DNA from: an uncultured Emergencia sp.
GTDB taxonomy: Bacteria; Bacillota; Clostridia; Peptostreptococcales; Anaerovoracaceae
NCBI GenBank assembly: GCA_902476665.1
Contig: CABSEO010000118.1
Span: 1-6,339, forward strand
Reading direction: 5' to 3'
Length of the DNA stretch: 6,339 nt
Shown here: positions 1 to 6,094 of the stretch, piece by piece
Numbering within the stretch: position 1 is the stretch's first letter
How the letters are laid out: each line of letters starts with the position of its first letter
Notes under the pieces: generated by a model
Told to the model about the DNA's origin: nothing
The model's database searches: none
The model's input: only the letters and a program-made list of their open reading frames with translations
Translations under genes and position numbers: made by a program

Positions 1-112
1 AAACTTCCCCCCCATCTTCGGCAAATACAGTTTTTGTGCATAGTGCGAATACAATCAAAATTATCGTCAAAACACAAAACCATAATTTAGAGTTGCTCTT
101 TCTAAGACGCAT
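1..112 (-). CDS. N-terminus of an exported protein, cut by the window edge
   Basis: Only the first 37 codons are present; the gene runs off the left edge. The start at 112 is supported by an AGGAGG ribosome-binding site at 118-123, 5 bases upstream. The peptide is a classical Sec signal sequence: a basic start (MRLRKSNSK), a hydrophobic core at about residues 10-26 (LWFCVLTIILIVFALC), and a VFA-ED junction at about residues 30-32 that fits signal peptidase I. There is a cysteine near the end of the core (residue 25) but no convincing lipobox. A consensus sigma-54 promoter lies just upstream and a sigma-54 activator gene lies upstream of that, so this is probably the first gene of the operon that activator controls. 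In Clostridia such operons often encode uptake systems, so a solute-binding protein is possible. The mature protein is not visible, so its function cannot be named. Confidence 0.75.
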   Translation of the reverse strand, partial: MRLRKSNSKLWFCVLTIILIVFALCTKTVFAEDGGEV

Positions 113-129
113 CTTTTCCTCCTTCCTTC

Positions 130-141
130 GAATTGCAATTC
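130..141. repeat. 12-bp perfect palindrome in the leader of the exported-protein gene
   Basis: GAATTGCAATTC is a perfect palindrome. It lies between the predicted sigma-54 transcription start (about 155) and the ribosome-binding site of the gene starting at 112. It could be an operator or a small RNA hairpin that modulates translation. It is AT-rich and short, so chance is a real alternative. Confidence 0.35.
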
Positions 142-165
142 CTTAATAACTTCATCACACTATAT

Positions 166-181
166 TGCAAGCTCTGTGCCA
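166..181 (-). promoter_or_regulatory. Sigma-54 (RpoN) -24/-12 promoter
   Basis: On the minus strand the bases read TGGCAC (181-176), five bases AGAGC, then TTGCA (170-166). This matches the RpoN consensus TGGCAC-N5-TTGCA at every defined position, including the key GG and GC dinucleotides with their 10-bp spacing. The expected transcription start is about position 155, giving a leader of about 43 bases before the ATG at 112. The gene immediately upstream (317-2353) encodes a sigma-54 activator, which strengthens the call. No other site in the window matches as well. Confidence 0.9.
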
Positions 182-217
182 GACAAATTTTAGAATTGCT
201 TAATTGGAATCTGTCTG
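180..217. promoter_or_regulatory. Candidate upstream activator (enhancer) site
   Basis: CAGACA at 180-185 and TGTCTG at 212-217 form a perfect inverted repeat separated by 26 bases. It abuts the -24 box of the sigma-54 promoter. A second, looser inverted pair, CTGTTTT at 215-221 and AAAACAG at 257-263, lies further upstream. Enhancer-binding proteins bind dyad sites upstream of -24, usually at 80-200 bp; this space lies within the 85 bp between the promoter and the terminator. The arms are short and the spacing is unusual, so the assignment to the neighbouring regulator is inference. Confidence 0.3.
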
Positions 218-265
218 TTTTTCAAGGTTTTCTCATGCCGATACAGAAAGTCAGCGAAAACAGGC

Positions 266-318
266 AATAAAATAGGACTATCAGGTTTTCCCATTGAGCC
301 CGATAGTCCTATTTTATT
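266..318 (-). terminator. Long inverted-repeat terminator after the sigma-54 regulator
   Basis: Arms 266-282 and 302-318 are perfect 17-base complements (AATAAAATAGGACTATC and its reverse complement). Three more pairs (283-285 with 299-301, one G-U) extend the stem to about 20 bp with a 13-base loop. On the minus strand the right part of the stem ends in TATTTTATT, an interrupted U-tract. The outer arms are A- and U-rich on both sides, so it could work in both directions. The first arm overlaps the TAA stop codon of the regulator (317-319). It separates the regulator from the downstream sigma-54 operon. Confidence 0.85.
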
Positions 319-2353
319 ACTGCCGCAGCAGATTCTGTCCTTTTTCCGTCAAGGCGCTGCCTTTACGGCCTCTAAACGAAACAATAACCCCTTCTTCTTT
401 AAGCTCTTTCAGGATGCGCCGAACTTCCGGCTCCGTGAGAAAAATGCCTTCTGCCTCTGCCTGTTCCGCCAGTGTCTGTCTGCCTATATGCTTTTTTTCT
501 CTTTGGGCCCGATCCAGCTGCTGTAGAATATATCTGACCGCTTCACTTTCCGCAGGAATCTTTACATTAAGATCCGTCTCTTTCAGAGCCGGTTCATGTC
601 CTTTTTCTTCTTGGAAAAGCAAAGGAATATCTTCACAACTAATCATCGGTTTCCCTAAATTCGCCAGATACTCTGTGATATTTTTAAGCTCCCTTACATT
701 ACCCGGCCAGTCATATTCAGCCAGCATCCGTTCTGCCTGCCCATCCAGACGGTAATCTGCACCGATATCCTCTTTCAGTTTTTCCATCAGCATAAAAATG
801 TCGGATCCCCGCTGTCTTAACGGTGGAATATAGATCGGCAAAATACAGATGCGATAATACAGATCCTGCCGGAAAGTGCCTTCTTCCACCATCTTCCGCA
901 AATCACGGTTCGTGGCACAGATCACCCTGACATCTACGTCAATGAGATCTTGTCCGCCAATCCGCAGAATCTTCTGCTCTTCAATGGCGCGCAGCAGCTT
1001 TGCCTGCATAAGCATGGGCAGTTCTCCCACTTCATCCAGAAACAGGGTTCCCTGATGAGCCAACTCAAAGAGACCGATTTTACCTCCTTTTTTCGCTCCG
1101 GAAAATGCTCCTTCTTCGTATCCATAGAGTTCGCTTTCCAGAAGGTTCTCCGGAAGCGCAGAACAGTTAATGGCAACAAACTGATAGTCTTTTCGCGCTG
1201 AATAATTATGAATAGATTGTGCAAACAGTTCTTTACCGGTTCCGCTTTCTCCAAAAATGCAGATGCCGGAATCCGACCCCGACATTCTCATGGCAATCTT
1301 TTTCGTCTCTTCAATCTCTTTGCTGTCGCCAAGTATCTGATCAAATGTGTAGAATGCTTTGTGACCATAACCTCTGATCTTACGGCGCATTTTATGCTGT
1401 CTGTTTTCCGCCTCCTCAAAGTACTCCAGCATAACCACCATGCCTTTCAGCTCACCGCTCTCTTCCACACGGGAAACCTTTGTGATAATCTTGCGTTCTT
1501 CAACAGTAATCAGCTTTTCCGCAGGCTCACCGTCCAGAAGGTTGTCCCCCGGCGCGATAAACTCAGGCAGTACCTCCGTAATACCGAAACCAATCAGAAG
1601 TTCACTTCTGGGCTGCAGCATCTTCTGTGCCATTTCATTGGCAAGATAAATCTTACCGCTCATGTCGGTAATGATAATACCCTGCTTCACCAGCTTCAGG
1701 ATTGTGTCAATTCTTCCTGACAGGCTGCTGTTTTCTCCCATCAGTCTATCCATCTCCGGATTAAAAGCTGCCAGTTTTTCCACGGCTGCCCGGGCGGTTT
1801 CAGAGGAAATCGGGTTTTCTACTCCCAGCGCATCTCCGATTTTATAAATTGAGTTTACATCGATTAAACGCTCCCCCAGGTCGATGACGGTGGAAATCCC
1901 CGTCGGCACCAATGTGAGTTCTCCCGGCGTTATCGCAATATTTATATCTCTGACCTGCAAATCGCTGCAGCCGGGATAATAGGGGATCAGCTCCAGCTGC
2001 TTAAATCCGCAGTTATAGATCATGGTGATCACTTCCATGCAGTTTCGATAATCGATATTCACCAGAAGCGCCTTTGCATTGGACGGCAGCTTATAAAGCT
2101 TTTTTAGAGTTTCCTTGTTCAATACTACATCGATAATCAGGATTTTTGTTTCCTCTGATGTTTTTCGTTTTACCTGCTGAAAAATGTTAAAGGTGGAAAG
2201 CACCACATAGTTTTCATCGATTTTTTGTTTCTGCTCTATTTCCGCCATAGAATAGCAGGTAAAACGGGCATAGTCAGAAAAAAATATTTCAAGGCTTTTT
2301 GCCGTATGTACCGCGTAATCTTTATTGTTTGCCACAACCGCAATCTTTTTCAT
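317..2353 (-). CDS. Sigma-54-dependent transcriptional activator (enhancer-binding protein)
   Basis: A 678-residue activator that would use ATP hydrolysis to remodel sigma-54 RNA polymerase. Residues 1 to about 200 are a putative sensory domain; it lacks the phospho-acceptor layout of a response-regulator receiver, and I recognise it only as a type seen in clostridial activators. Residues about 210-310 look like a PAS domain. The AAA+ domain spans about 337-575: Walker A GESGTGKE (368-375), GAFSGA (415-420, in place of GAFTGA), Walker B LFLDE (437-441), a sensor region around ATNRDL (480-485), YYR (499-501) and WPGNVREL (549-556). The C-terminus (about 600-678) looks like a winged helix rather than the usual Fis-type helix-turn-helix. 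The ATG at 2353 has a good AGGAG site seven bases upstream. The gene has its own promoter and is followed by a strong terminator. Its likely target is the sigma-54 promoter at 166-181, not the thiamine operon. Activator identity is secure; the signal sensed is unknown. Confidence 0.93.
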   Translation of the reverse strand: MKKIAVVANNKDYAVHTAKSLEIFFSDYARFTCYSMAEIEQKQKIDENYVVLSTFNIFQQVKRKTSEETKILIIDVVLNKETLKKLYKLPSNAKALLVNIDYRNCMEVITMIYNCGFKQLELIPYYPGCSDLQVRDINIAITPGELTLVPTGISTVIDLGERLIDVNSIYKIGDALGVENPISSETARAAVEKLAAFNPEMDRLMGENSSLSGRIDTILKLVKQGIIITDMSGKIYLANEMAQKMLQPRSELLIGFGITEVLPEFIAPGDNLLDGEPAEKLITVEERKIITKVSRVEESGELKGMVVMLEYFEEAENRQHKMRRKIRGYGHKAFYTFDQILGDSKEIEETKKIAMRMSGSDSGICIFGESGTGKELFAQSIHNYSARKDYQFVAINCSALPENLLESELYGYEEGAFSGAKKGGKIGLFELAHQGTLFLDEVGELPMLMQAKLLRAIEEQKILRIGGQDLIDVDVRVICATNRDLRKMVEEGTFRQDLYYRICILPIYIPPLRQRGSDIFMLMEKLKEDIGADYRLDGQAERMLAEYDWPGNVRELKNITEYLANLGKPMISCEDIPLLFQEEKGHEPALKETDLNVKIPAESEAVRYILQQLDRAQREKKHIGRQTLAEQAEAEGIFLTEPEVRRILKELKEEGVIVSFRGRKGSALTEKGQNLLRQ

Positions 2354-2382
2354 TCCGCACTCCTATCCGCTGTTTTGCCCTG

Positions 2383-2411
2383 ATTTTATCACAAGGGAAC
2401 ACCAAAGTCAA
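2383..2411 (-). promoter_or_regulatory. Sigma-A promoter for the sigma-54 regulator gene
   Basis: The minus strand reads TTGACT (2411-2406), a 17-base spacer, then TAAAAT (2388-2383). This is close to the TTGACA-N17-TATAAT consensus. The -35 box contains the TGA stop codon of the preceding tenI gene (2408-2410). Transcription should start at about 2376, giving a leader of roughly 20 bases before the ATG at 2353. No terminator is visible between tenI and the regulator, so read-through from the thiamine operon may add to expression. Confidence 0.65.
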
Positions 2412-3004
2412 AAAGGATGCTTCATATAGCTGCTCATCATACAGACCCCCGCGGCACCTGCTGTGATGCAACAAGATGCATTATTCTCATTGATTCCTCC
2501 GATGGCATATACAGGGATATCTGAAACGGCGGCGGGTTTCCGGCATACCTCTGCCAGAGCTTCCAGTCCTCGACCCAGCAGACCTTTTTTACAGTCCGTT
2601 TCAAAAATATGTCCAAAAATCAGGAAATCAGCACCTCGTTCTGCAGCAGCTACCGCTTCCTCAGTGCTGTGAACAGAAACGCCGATCTGTTCTCCCGGCA
2701 AAAAGTTATCCACAGGTGTTTCCATATATGTGGAAAAGGCAAACTGCACTCCATCTGCGCAAAGTTCTTTTGCAAGATCACCGTAACTATTGAAATAACA
2801 AGGAATATCTGCTGCACGGCACAACGCCAGAACTTCCGCTGCCAGATGAGCATATTCCTCCCTGTTCAAATCTTTTTCCCTCAGGATCACCATGTCAGGC
2901 CGCAGCTTTTCATCCTGCAGCACTTTCCCCAGCTGTCTGATCAGCCCGCTGCAGTCCCCTCTTTCCGTCAGATGACGACTGGTAATACAAATCCTCTTAT
3001 ACAT
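2408..3004 (-). CDS. tenI: Thiazole tautomerase TenI (ThiE-like fold, probably not thiamine phosphate synthase)
   Basis: A TIM-barrel protein of 198 residues from the start at 3004, or 202 from an in-frame ATG at 3016. Neither start has a ribosome-binding site and both overlap the end of thiH (8 or 20 bases), so translation is probably coupled. I prefer 3004 because it gives the usual short lead into the first strand (MYKRICITSR). Counting from 3016, residues 134-145 (FGHIFETDCKKG) and GRG at 148-150 match the signature I remember for Bacillus subtilis TenI, and H116 in SVH fits the TenI catalytic histidine. The magnesium- and pyrophosphate-binding motifs of true ThiE, an Asn-Asp pair and HLGQxD, are replaced by NS (76-77) and QFAFST (91-96). 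TenI converts the ThiG product to aromatic thiazole phosphate carboxylate. Automatic annotation would probably call this thiE. The fold is certain; TenI over ThiE is a residue-based inference. Confidence 0.85.
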   Translation of the reverse strand: MYKRICITSRHLTERGDCSGLIRQLGKVLQDEKLRPDMVILREKDLNREEYAHLAAEVLALCRAADIPCYFNSYGDLAKELCADGVQFAFSTYMETPVDNFLPGEQIGVSVHSTEEAVAAAERGADFLIFGHIFETDCKKGLLGRGLEALAEVCRKPAAVSDIPVYAIGGINENNASCCITAGAAGVCMMSSYMKHPF

Positions 3005-4250
3005 AGATATAATCATTGACTACAGGCTGCAGTCCTTCCTCCTCTATATCCTGATATACCTGTACAAAACTGCGATCATCTGCAATTTCAAACTGTTCAT
3101 CACCACTGTCTTCTGCTTCTTTCCCCGTATATTTGCTTTCGTGATCTCCAATACCTGTGGAAACTCCTGCGGAAATTTTAGTAGCAGCGATTTTTACAAT
3201 GCCATCACGAAAATGTTTCTCTTCTCTTGAAGATACAGTGATACCCACATAAGGAAGAAAAATTCTGTAGGCGCACAGTACCTGACAAAGCTGCTTTTCT
3301 CCCACATCCAGAGGATTAATCTTATCGTTATTTACAATCGGTCTGAGTCTCGGACACGAAAGAGAAAACTCTCCGTGAGGATACTTTCTCTGCAGATAAT
3401 ATGCGTGAAGTCCAGTAGCCAGAGCATCCTTTCTAAAGTCTGCAAGTCCCAGCAGCGCAGAAAAAGCCACGCCTCTTACGCCTCCCATCAGAGCCCGTTC
3501 CTGTGCATCAAAGCGATAAGGAAAAATCCTTTTATGTCCCATCAGATGGAGCTTCTCATATTTATCTGCGTTATATGTCTCCTGAAATACAGTAACATAA
3601 TCAACGCCGCATTCATGCAGAAAATGATACTCATCCACATTGACAGGATAAATTTCAACGCCGATATTACGGAAATATCTGCGGGCGATTCTGCAGGCCT
3701 GACCGATGTATTCCACACTGCTCACGCTGCGGCTTTCACCTGTCAGAATCAGAATTTCTTCCATACCTGAATCAGAAATAATTTTCATTTCTTTCTCAAT
3801 TTCCTCAAAGGTAAGCTTCTTGCGGCTGATGTCATTGTAACAGTTGAATCCGCAGTAAATGCAGTAGTTTTCGCAATAATTCGCAATATATAAAGGAGTA
3901 AACATATATACCGTATTGCCGAAATGCCTGCTGGTCTCACGTTTTGCTCTGACTGCCATTTCTTCCAGAAAAGGTTCTGCTGCAGGAGAAAGAAGAGCTT
4001 TGAATTCCTCAATTCCGCAGGTTTCTTTTACAAGAGCGCGCTTTACATCTTCTTCCGTATAACGCTCATAATCGTAGGCATTCATCTGAGACAGCACTTT
4101 TTCCATTACATCGGAAGAAATCTGCTCCATCCCTTCCATATACTCCATATGATTTGTTCTTGCAGATGGATCTCTTTCAAGCCGATGTTTTTTCTCAAGT
4201 GCCGATACAGATAGTTTATTTGAATCTACAAAAAATTGATTTTCTGCCAT
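2997..4250 (-). CDS. thiH: 2-iminoacetate synthase ThiH (radical-SAM tyrosine lyase)
   Basis: ThiH uses S-adenosylmethionine and a [4Fe-4S] cluster to split tyrosine into p-cresol and dehydroglycine (2-iminoacetate), the glycine-derived part of the thiazole; it acts with ThiG in the cytoplasm. The radical-SAM motif CENYCIYC places the CX3CX2C cysteines at residues 126, 130 and 133 counted from the ATG at 4250. That start has AGGAGG five bases upstream; an in-frame GTG at 4253 is only two bases from the ribosome-binding site and is less likely. At 417 residues it is about 40 longer than E. coli ThiH, mostly through an N-terminal extension before NHMEYMEG (residues 33-40). The ribosome-binding site overlaps the thiG stop codon region, with only nine bases between the genes. 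Its neighbours thiG and thiS distinguish it from HydG. The oxygen-sensitive enzyme points to an anaerobe. Confidence 0.96.
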   Translation of the reverse strand: MAENQFFVDSNKLSVSALEKKHRLERDPSARTNHMEYMEGMEQISSDVMEKVLSQMNAYDYERYTEEDVKRALVKETCGIEEFKALLSPAAEPFLEEMAVRAKRETSRHFGNTVYMFTPLYIANYCENYCIYCGFNCYNDISRKKLTFEEIEKEMKIISDSGMEEILILTGESRSVSSVEYIGQACRIARRYFRNIGVEIYPVNVDEYHFLHECGVDYVTVFQETYNADKYEKLHLMGHKRIFPYRFDAQERALMGGVRGVAFSALLGLADFRKDALATGLHAYYLQRKYPHGEFSLSCPRLRPIVNNDKINPLDVGEKQLCQVLCAYRIFLPYVGITVSSREEKHFRDGIVKIAATKISAGVSTGIGDHESKYTGKEAEDSGDEQFEIADDRSFVQVYQDIEEEGLQPVVNDYIYV

Positions 4251-4259
4251 CACTGCCTC

Positions 4260-5039
4260 CTAATCTCTTAAAAATCCTGTCAGCGGATCAGATGGTGCCG
4301 CACCTCTTTCCAGAACTCTTCCAAGACCTGACAAATAAGCGCCGCGACCTGCTTCAATGGCTTTACGGAAGGCCGAAGCCATGGCCGGAATATCCCCGGC
4401 AGTTGCAATGGCAGTATTTGCCATCACTGCCGCAGCTCCCATCTCCATAACTTCACAGGCCTGAGAAGGCTTGCCGATTCCCGCATCCACAATAATGGGA
4501 AGATCTATCTCGTCAATGAGGATTTGCAGAAATTCTTTTGTGGCAAGTCCTTTATTAGAACCAATGGGTGCTGCCAGCGGCATGACAGCAGCAGCCCCGG
4601 CGTTGACCAGATCTCTTGCCGTATACAGATCAGGATACATGTACGGCAGTACTGTAAAACCTTCATTAGCCAGTATTTCTGTTGCCCTCACGGTCTCGGC
4701 GTTGTCAGGAAGCAGGTATTTACTGTCTCGCATAATTTCTATTTTTACGAAATCTCCGCAGCCCAGCTCTCTTGACATTCTGGCAATTCGAACTGCCTCT
4801 TCAGCATTTCTGGCTCCGGAAGTGTTAGGCAGAAGAGTCACATGGTCAGGGATATAATCCAGAATATTTTCACTCTGCCTGGTGTTAGTCCGGCGTACCG
4901 CCAAGGTGATAATTTCAGCGCCTGCCTGCTCCACAGCCGCCTTAATCAGTTCCATGGAATACTTTCCGGAACCTAGAATAAAACGGGAAGAAAACTCTTT
5001 TCCACCCAGTACAAGTACATCCTTTTCTTTGTTATCCAT
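4260..5039 (-). CDS. thiG: Thiazole synthase ThiG
   Basis: ThiG condenses 1-deoxy-D-xylulose 5-phosphate, dehydroglycine and sulfur from ThiS thiocarboxylate to form the thiazole phosphate carboxylate. The protein is 259 residues, the usual length, with a (beta/alpha)8 barrel. Recognisable blocks are FILGSGKY (20-27), LPNTSGA (70-76), the Schiff-base lysine K99 in FVKIEI (97-102), LLPD (109-112), GFTVLPY (127-133), [11 protein letters not shown] (151-161), VDAGIG (184-189) and NTAIA (208-212). The ATG at 5039 was chosen because the protein begins in family register there and has an AAAGGA site upstream. The frame stays open up to 5189, but that extension overlaps thiF and reads as non-family sequence. 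The gap to thiF is 29 bases, the widest in the operon. Small departures from the common consensus (APIGSN rather than APIGSG) do not touch the catalytic lysine. Confidence 0.97.
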   Translation of the reverse strand: MDNKEKDVLVLGGKEFSSRFILGSGKYSMELIKAAVEQAGAEIITLAVRRTNTRQSENILDYIPDHVTLLPNTSGARNAEEAVRIARMSRELGCGDFVKIEIMRDSKYLLPDNAETVRATEILANEGFTVLPYMYPDLYTARDLVNAGAAAVMPLAAPIGSNKGLATKEFLQILIDEIDLPIIVDAGIGKPSQACEVMEMGAAAVMANTAIATAGDIPAMASAFRKAIEAGRGAYLSGLGRVLERGAAPSDPLTGFLRD

Positions 5040-5068
5040 TTTTGTGCTATCCTTTCTTTTATTTCTGC

Positions 5069-5713
5069 TTAATTTTCTATCATCAACTGCAGTAGTACGT
5101 TGGCCTGATGCGCGGCACACAACATTACCCGCGGTGCCATAAGGCAGTTTCCTTTTACTGTTCCCACTTCGGAAACACCGTCTCCACATAAGTAATAGTT
5201 GGACAGAATTTTTCTTGTAACGATTTCATTACTTCCGCCAAATCCAGCCATTCCTGAAGCTCCTACAAGATATTTCCCCGGAAAGCTCTCTAAAACGCAA
5301 TTGGTCAGCATGGCTTTTTCTTCTGCATCGTCAAAGGCTTCGCAGATATAAGCTTCCTCTACCAAGATCTGAGGAATATTCTCTTCAGTCAGTTTTACAA
5401 AGCTTTGGCGAATACTGCAGTAAGGTGCGAAACGCCTGATTTCTTCAGCCAGCGCCTGGGGCTTGGGCATTCCAATCTGATTCAGCGCATACTGCTGTCT
5501 GTTAAGATTGGGCAGATCCACCCTGTCAAAGTCAATGAGATGAAGCTTCCCCACGCCCGCTCTTGCCAAAGCAATGGCAACAGCTGATCCGAGACCGCCC
5601 AGTCCACAAACAGCAGCTCCTGCTGCAGATAATTTCTGCTGAATCTCTCTGCCGTGACGATTGGCTAACGCCTCCTTCAGTTCCATTTCTGAAGGCATTT
5701 TCTTCCATTCCAT
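5069..5713 (-). CDS. thiF: ThiS adenylyltransferase ThiF, family 2 type
   Basis: An E1-like (ThiF/MoeB/HesA) enzyme that adenylates the C-terminal glycine of ThiS with ATP so that sulfur can be loaded. It has 214 residues, shorter than E. coli ThiF (about 250). The nucleotide-binding loop GLGGLGS is at 37-43, followed by the conserved [14 protein letters not shown] (61-74) with the acidic and Asn-Arg residues that contact ATP. The paired CxxC zinc motifs of longer family members are absent. C176 in YYLCGDG is the best candidate for the sulfur-handling cysteine by position, although this is inference. The start at 5713 lies five bases after the thiS stop; its AGGAGG lies inside the thiS Gly codons, about 12 bases upstream, which suggests coupling. 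An ATG six codons in (M6) is a possible alternative. The short form and thiS linkage fit the clostridial family-2 ThiF. Confidence 0.93.
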   Translation of the reverse strand: MEWKKMPSEMELKEALANRHGREIQQKLSAAGAAVCGLGGLGSAVAIALARAGVGKLHLIDFDRVDLPNLNRQQYALNQIGMPKPQALAEEIRRFAPYCSIRQSFVKLTEENIPQILVEEAYICEAFDDAEEKAMLTNCVLESFPGKYLVGASGMAGFGGSNEIVTRKILSNYYLCGDGVSEVGTVKGNCLMAPRVMLCAAHQANVLLQLMIEN

Positions 5714-5718
5714 ATTTC

Positions 5719-5913
5719 TCAGCCGCCTCCTACGAAACTGACAATTTCTATTTTATCTCCATCGCAGAGTACAGTTTCCTCATATTTTGATTTGGGTATG
5801 ATTTCTCCATTACGTTCCACCGCAATTCGTTTTACAGGATATCCTGCTTCATCCAGATAAGTCTGCAGTGTCTTTCCGTCAGCAGCAGTCTCCTTTCCAT
5901 TGATCTTTACCAT
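5719..5913 (-). CDS. thiS: Sulfur carrier protein ThiS
   Basis: A 64-residue ubiquitin-fold protein. Its C-terminal glycine is adenylated by ThiF and converted to a thiocarboxylate that donates sulfur to ThiG. The diagnostic end is SFVGGG, and the sequence shows the expected VKINGKE start, an AVERNGEIIPKS block (about residues 37-48) and the DGDKIEIV strand (51-58). The length is normal. AGGAGG at 5920-5925 lies six bases before the ATG, the strongest ribosome-binding site in the operon. It is the first gene of the thi operon, with thiF five bases downstream. A promoter and hairpin lie upstream. Confidence 0.97.
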   Translation of the reverse strand: MVKINGKETAADGKTLQTYLDEAGYPVKRIAVERNGEIIPKSKYEETVLCDGDKIEIVSFVGGG

Positions 5914-5936
5914 ACGTTTCCTCCTCTATTTGTCCT

Positions 5937-6054
5937 TGTGACATATTGATGATAAGTTCTGTCTCCGTCATGATTTTTCTTCACAGAAAACAAAAAAACC
6001 GCACGAAGATTCGCACCCGCGGTGGTGCGCCCCTTCGTGCGGCATATCGTCACA
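5937..6054 (-). other. Possible long-range helix closing the thiS leader
   Basis: In the minus-strand RNA, UGUGAC-(G)-AUAU at 6054-6044 can pair with AUAUGUCACA at 5946-5937: ten pairs with one bulged G. The helix would start within about five bases of the predicted transcription start and end about 12 bases before the thiS ribosome-binding site, enclosing the terminator hairpin (5992-6042) and a smaller TTCTGT/ACAGAA hairpin (5957-5962 with 5983-5988). It resembles the closing stem of a structured leader. It rests on pairing potential only, with no family match. Confidence 0.3.
5992..6042 (-). terminator. Rho-independent terminator or attenuator in the thiS leader
   Basis: Arms 5999-6008 (CCGCACGAAG) and 6033-6042 are perfect 10-base complements. 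An inner stem pairs CGCACC (6012-6017) with GGTGCG (6024-6029). On the minus strand the hairpin is followed directly by seven Ts (5998-5992), a G and four more Ts, so it should terminate minus-strand transcription strongly. It begins only about 17 bases after the start predicted from the 6066-6094 promoter. I see no good promoter between it and thiS, so either thi expression depends on reading through it (attenuation) or an upstream transcript ends here. Confidence 0.85.
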
Positions 6055-6065
6055 CTCTGTCTATT

Positions 6066-6094
6066 ATTTTAGCTTTGTATCGCGGGGATGTCAA
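6066..6094 (-). promoter_or_regulatory. Sigma-A promoter upstream of the thi operon
   Basis: The minus strand reads TTGACA (6094-6089), a 17-base spacer, then TAAAAT (6071-6066): a perfect -35, ideal spacing and a one-mismatch -10. Transcription is expected to start near 6059, just before the terminator-like hairpin and about 145 bases before the thiS ATG. It is the best candidate to drive thiSFGH-tenI. Without read-through it would make only a short RNA of about 65 bases. Confidence 0.75.

Noticed and set aside
294..755. Plus-strand open frame of 153 codons opposite the regulator
   Set aside because: It is antisense to a well-supported gene, has low-complexity Ser/Arg/Cys-rich content, and lacks a plausible ribosome-binding site. 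The other plus-strand frames across 950-5790 were rejected for the same reason.
5040..5189. Upstream extension of the thiG frame to 5189
   Set aside because: It overlaps the end of thiF, has no family resemblance, and the internal ATG at 5039 starts in ThiG register with a ribosome-binding site.
5714..5730. CTGAGA at the thiS-thiF junction as a TPP riboswitch piece
   Set aside because: It includes the thiS stop codon, and no partner TPP-aptamer segments are nearby.
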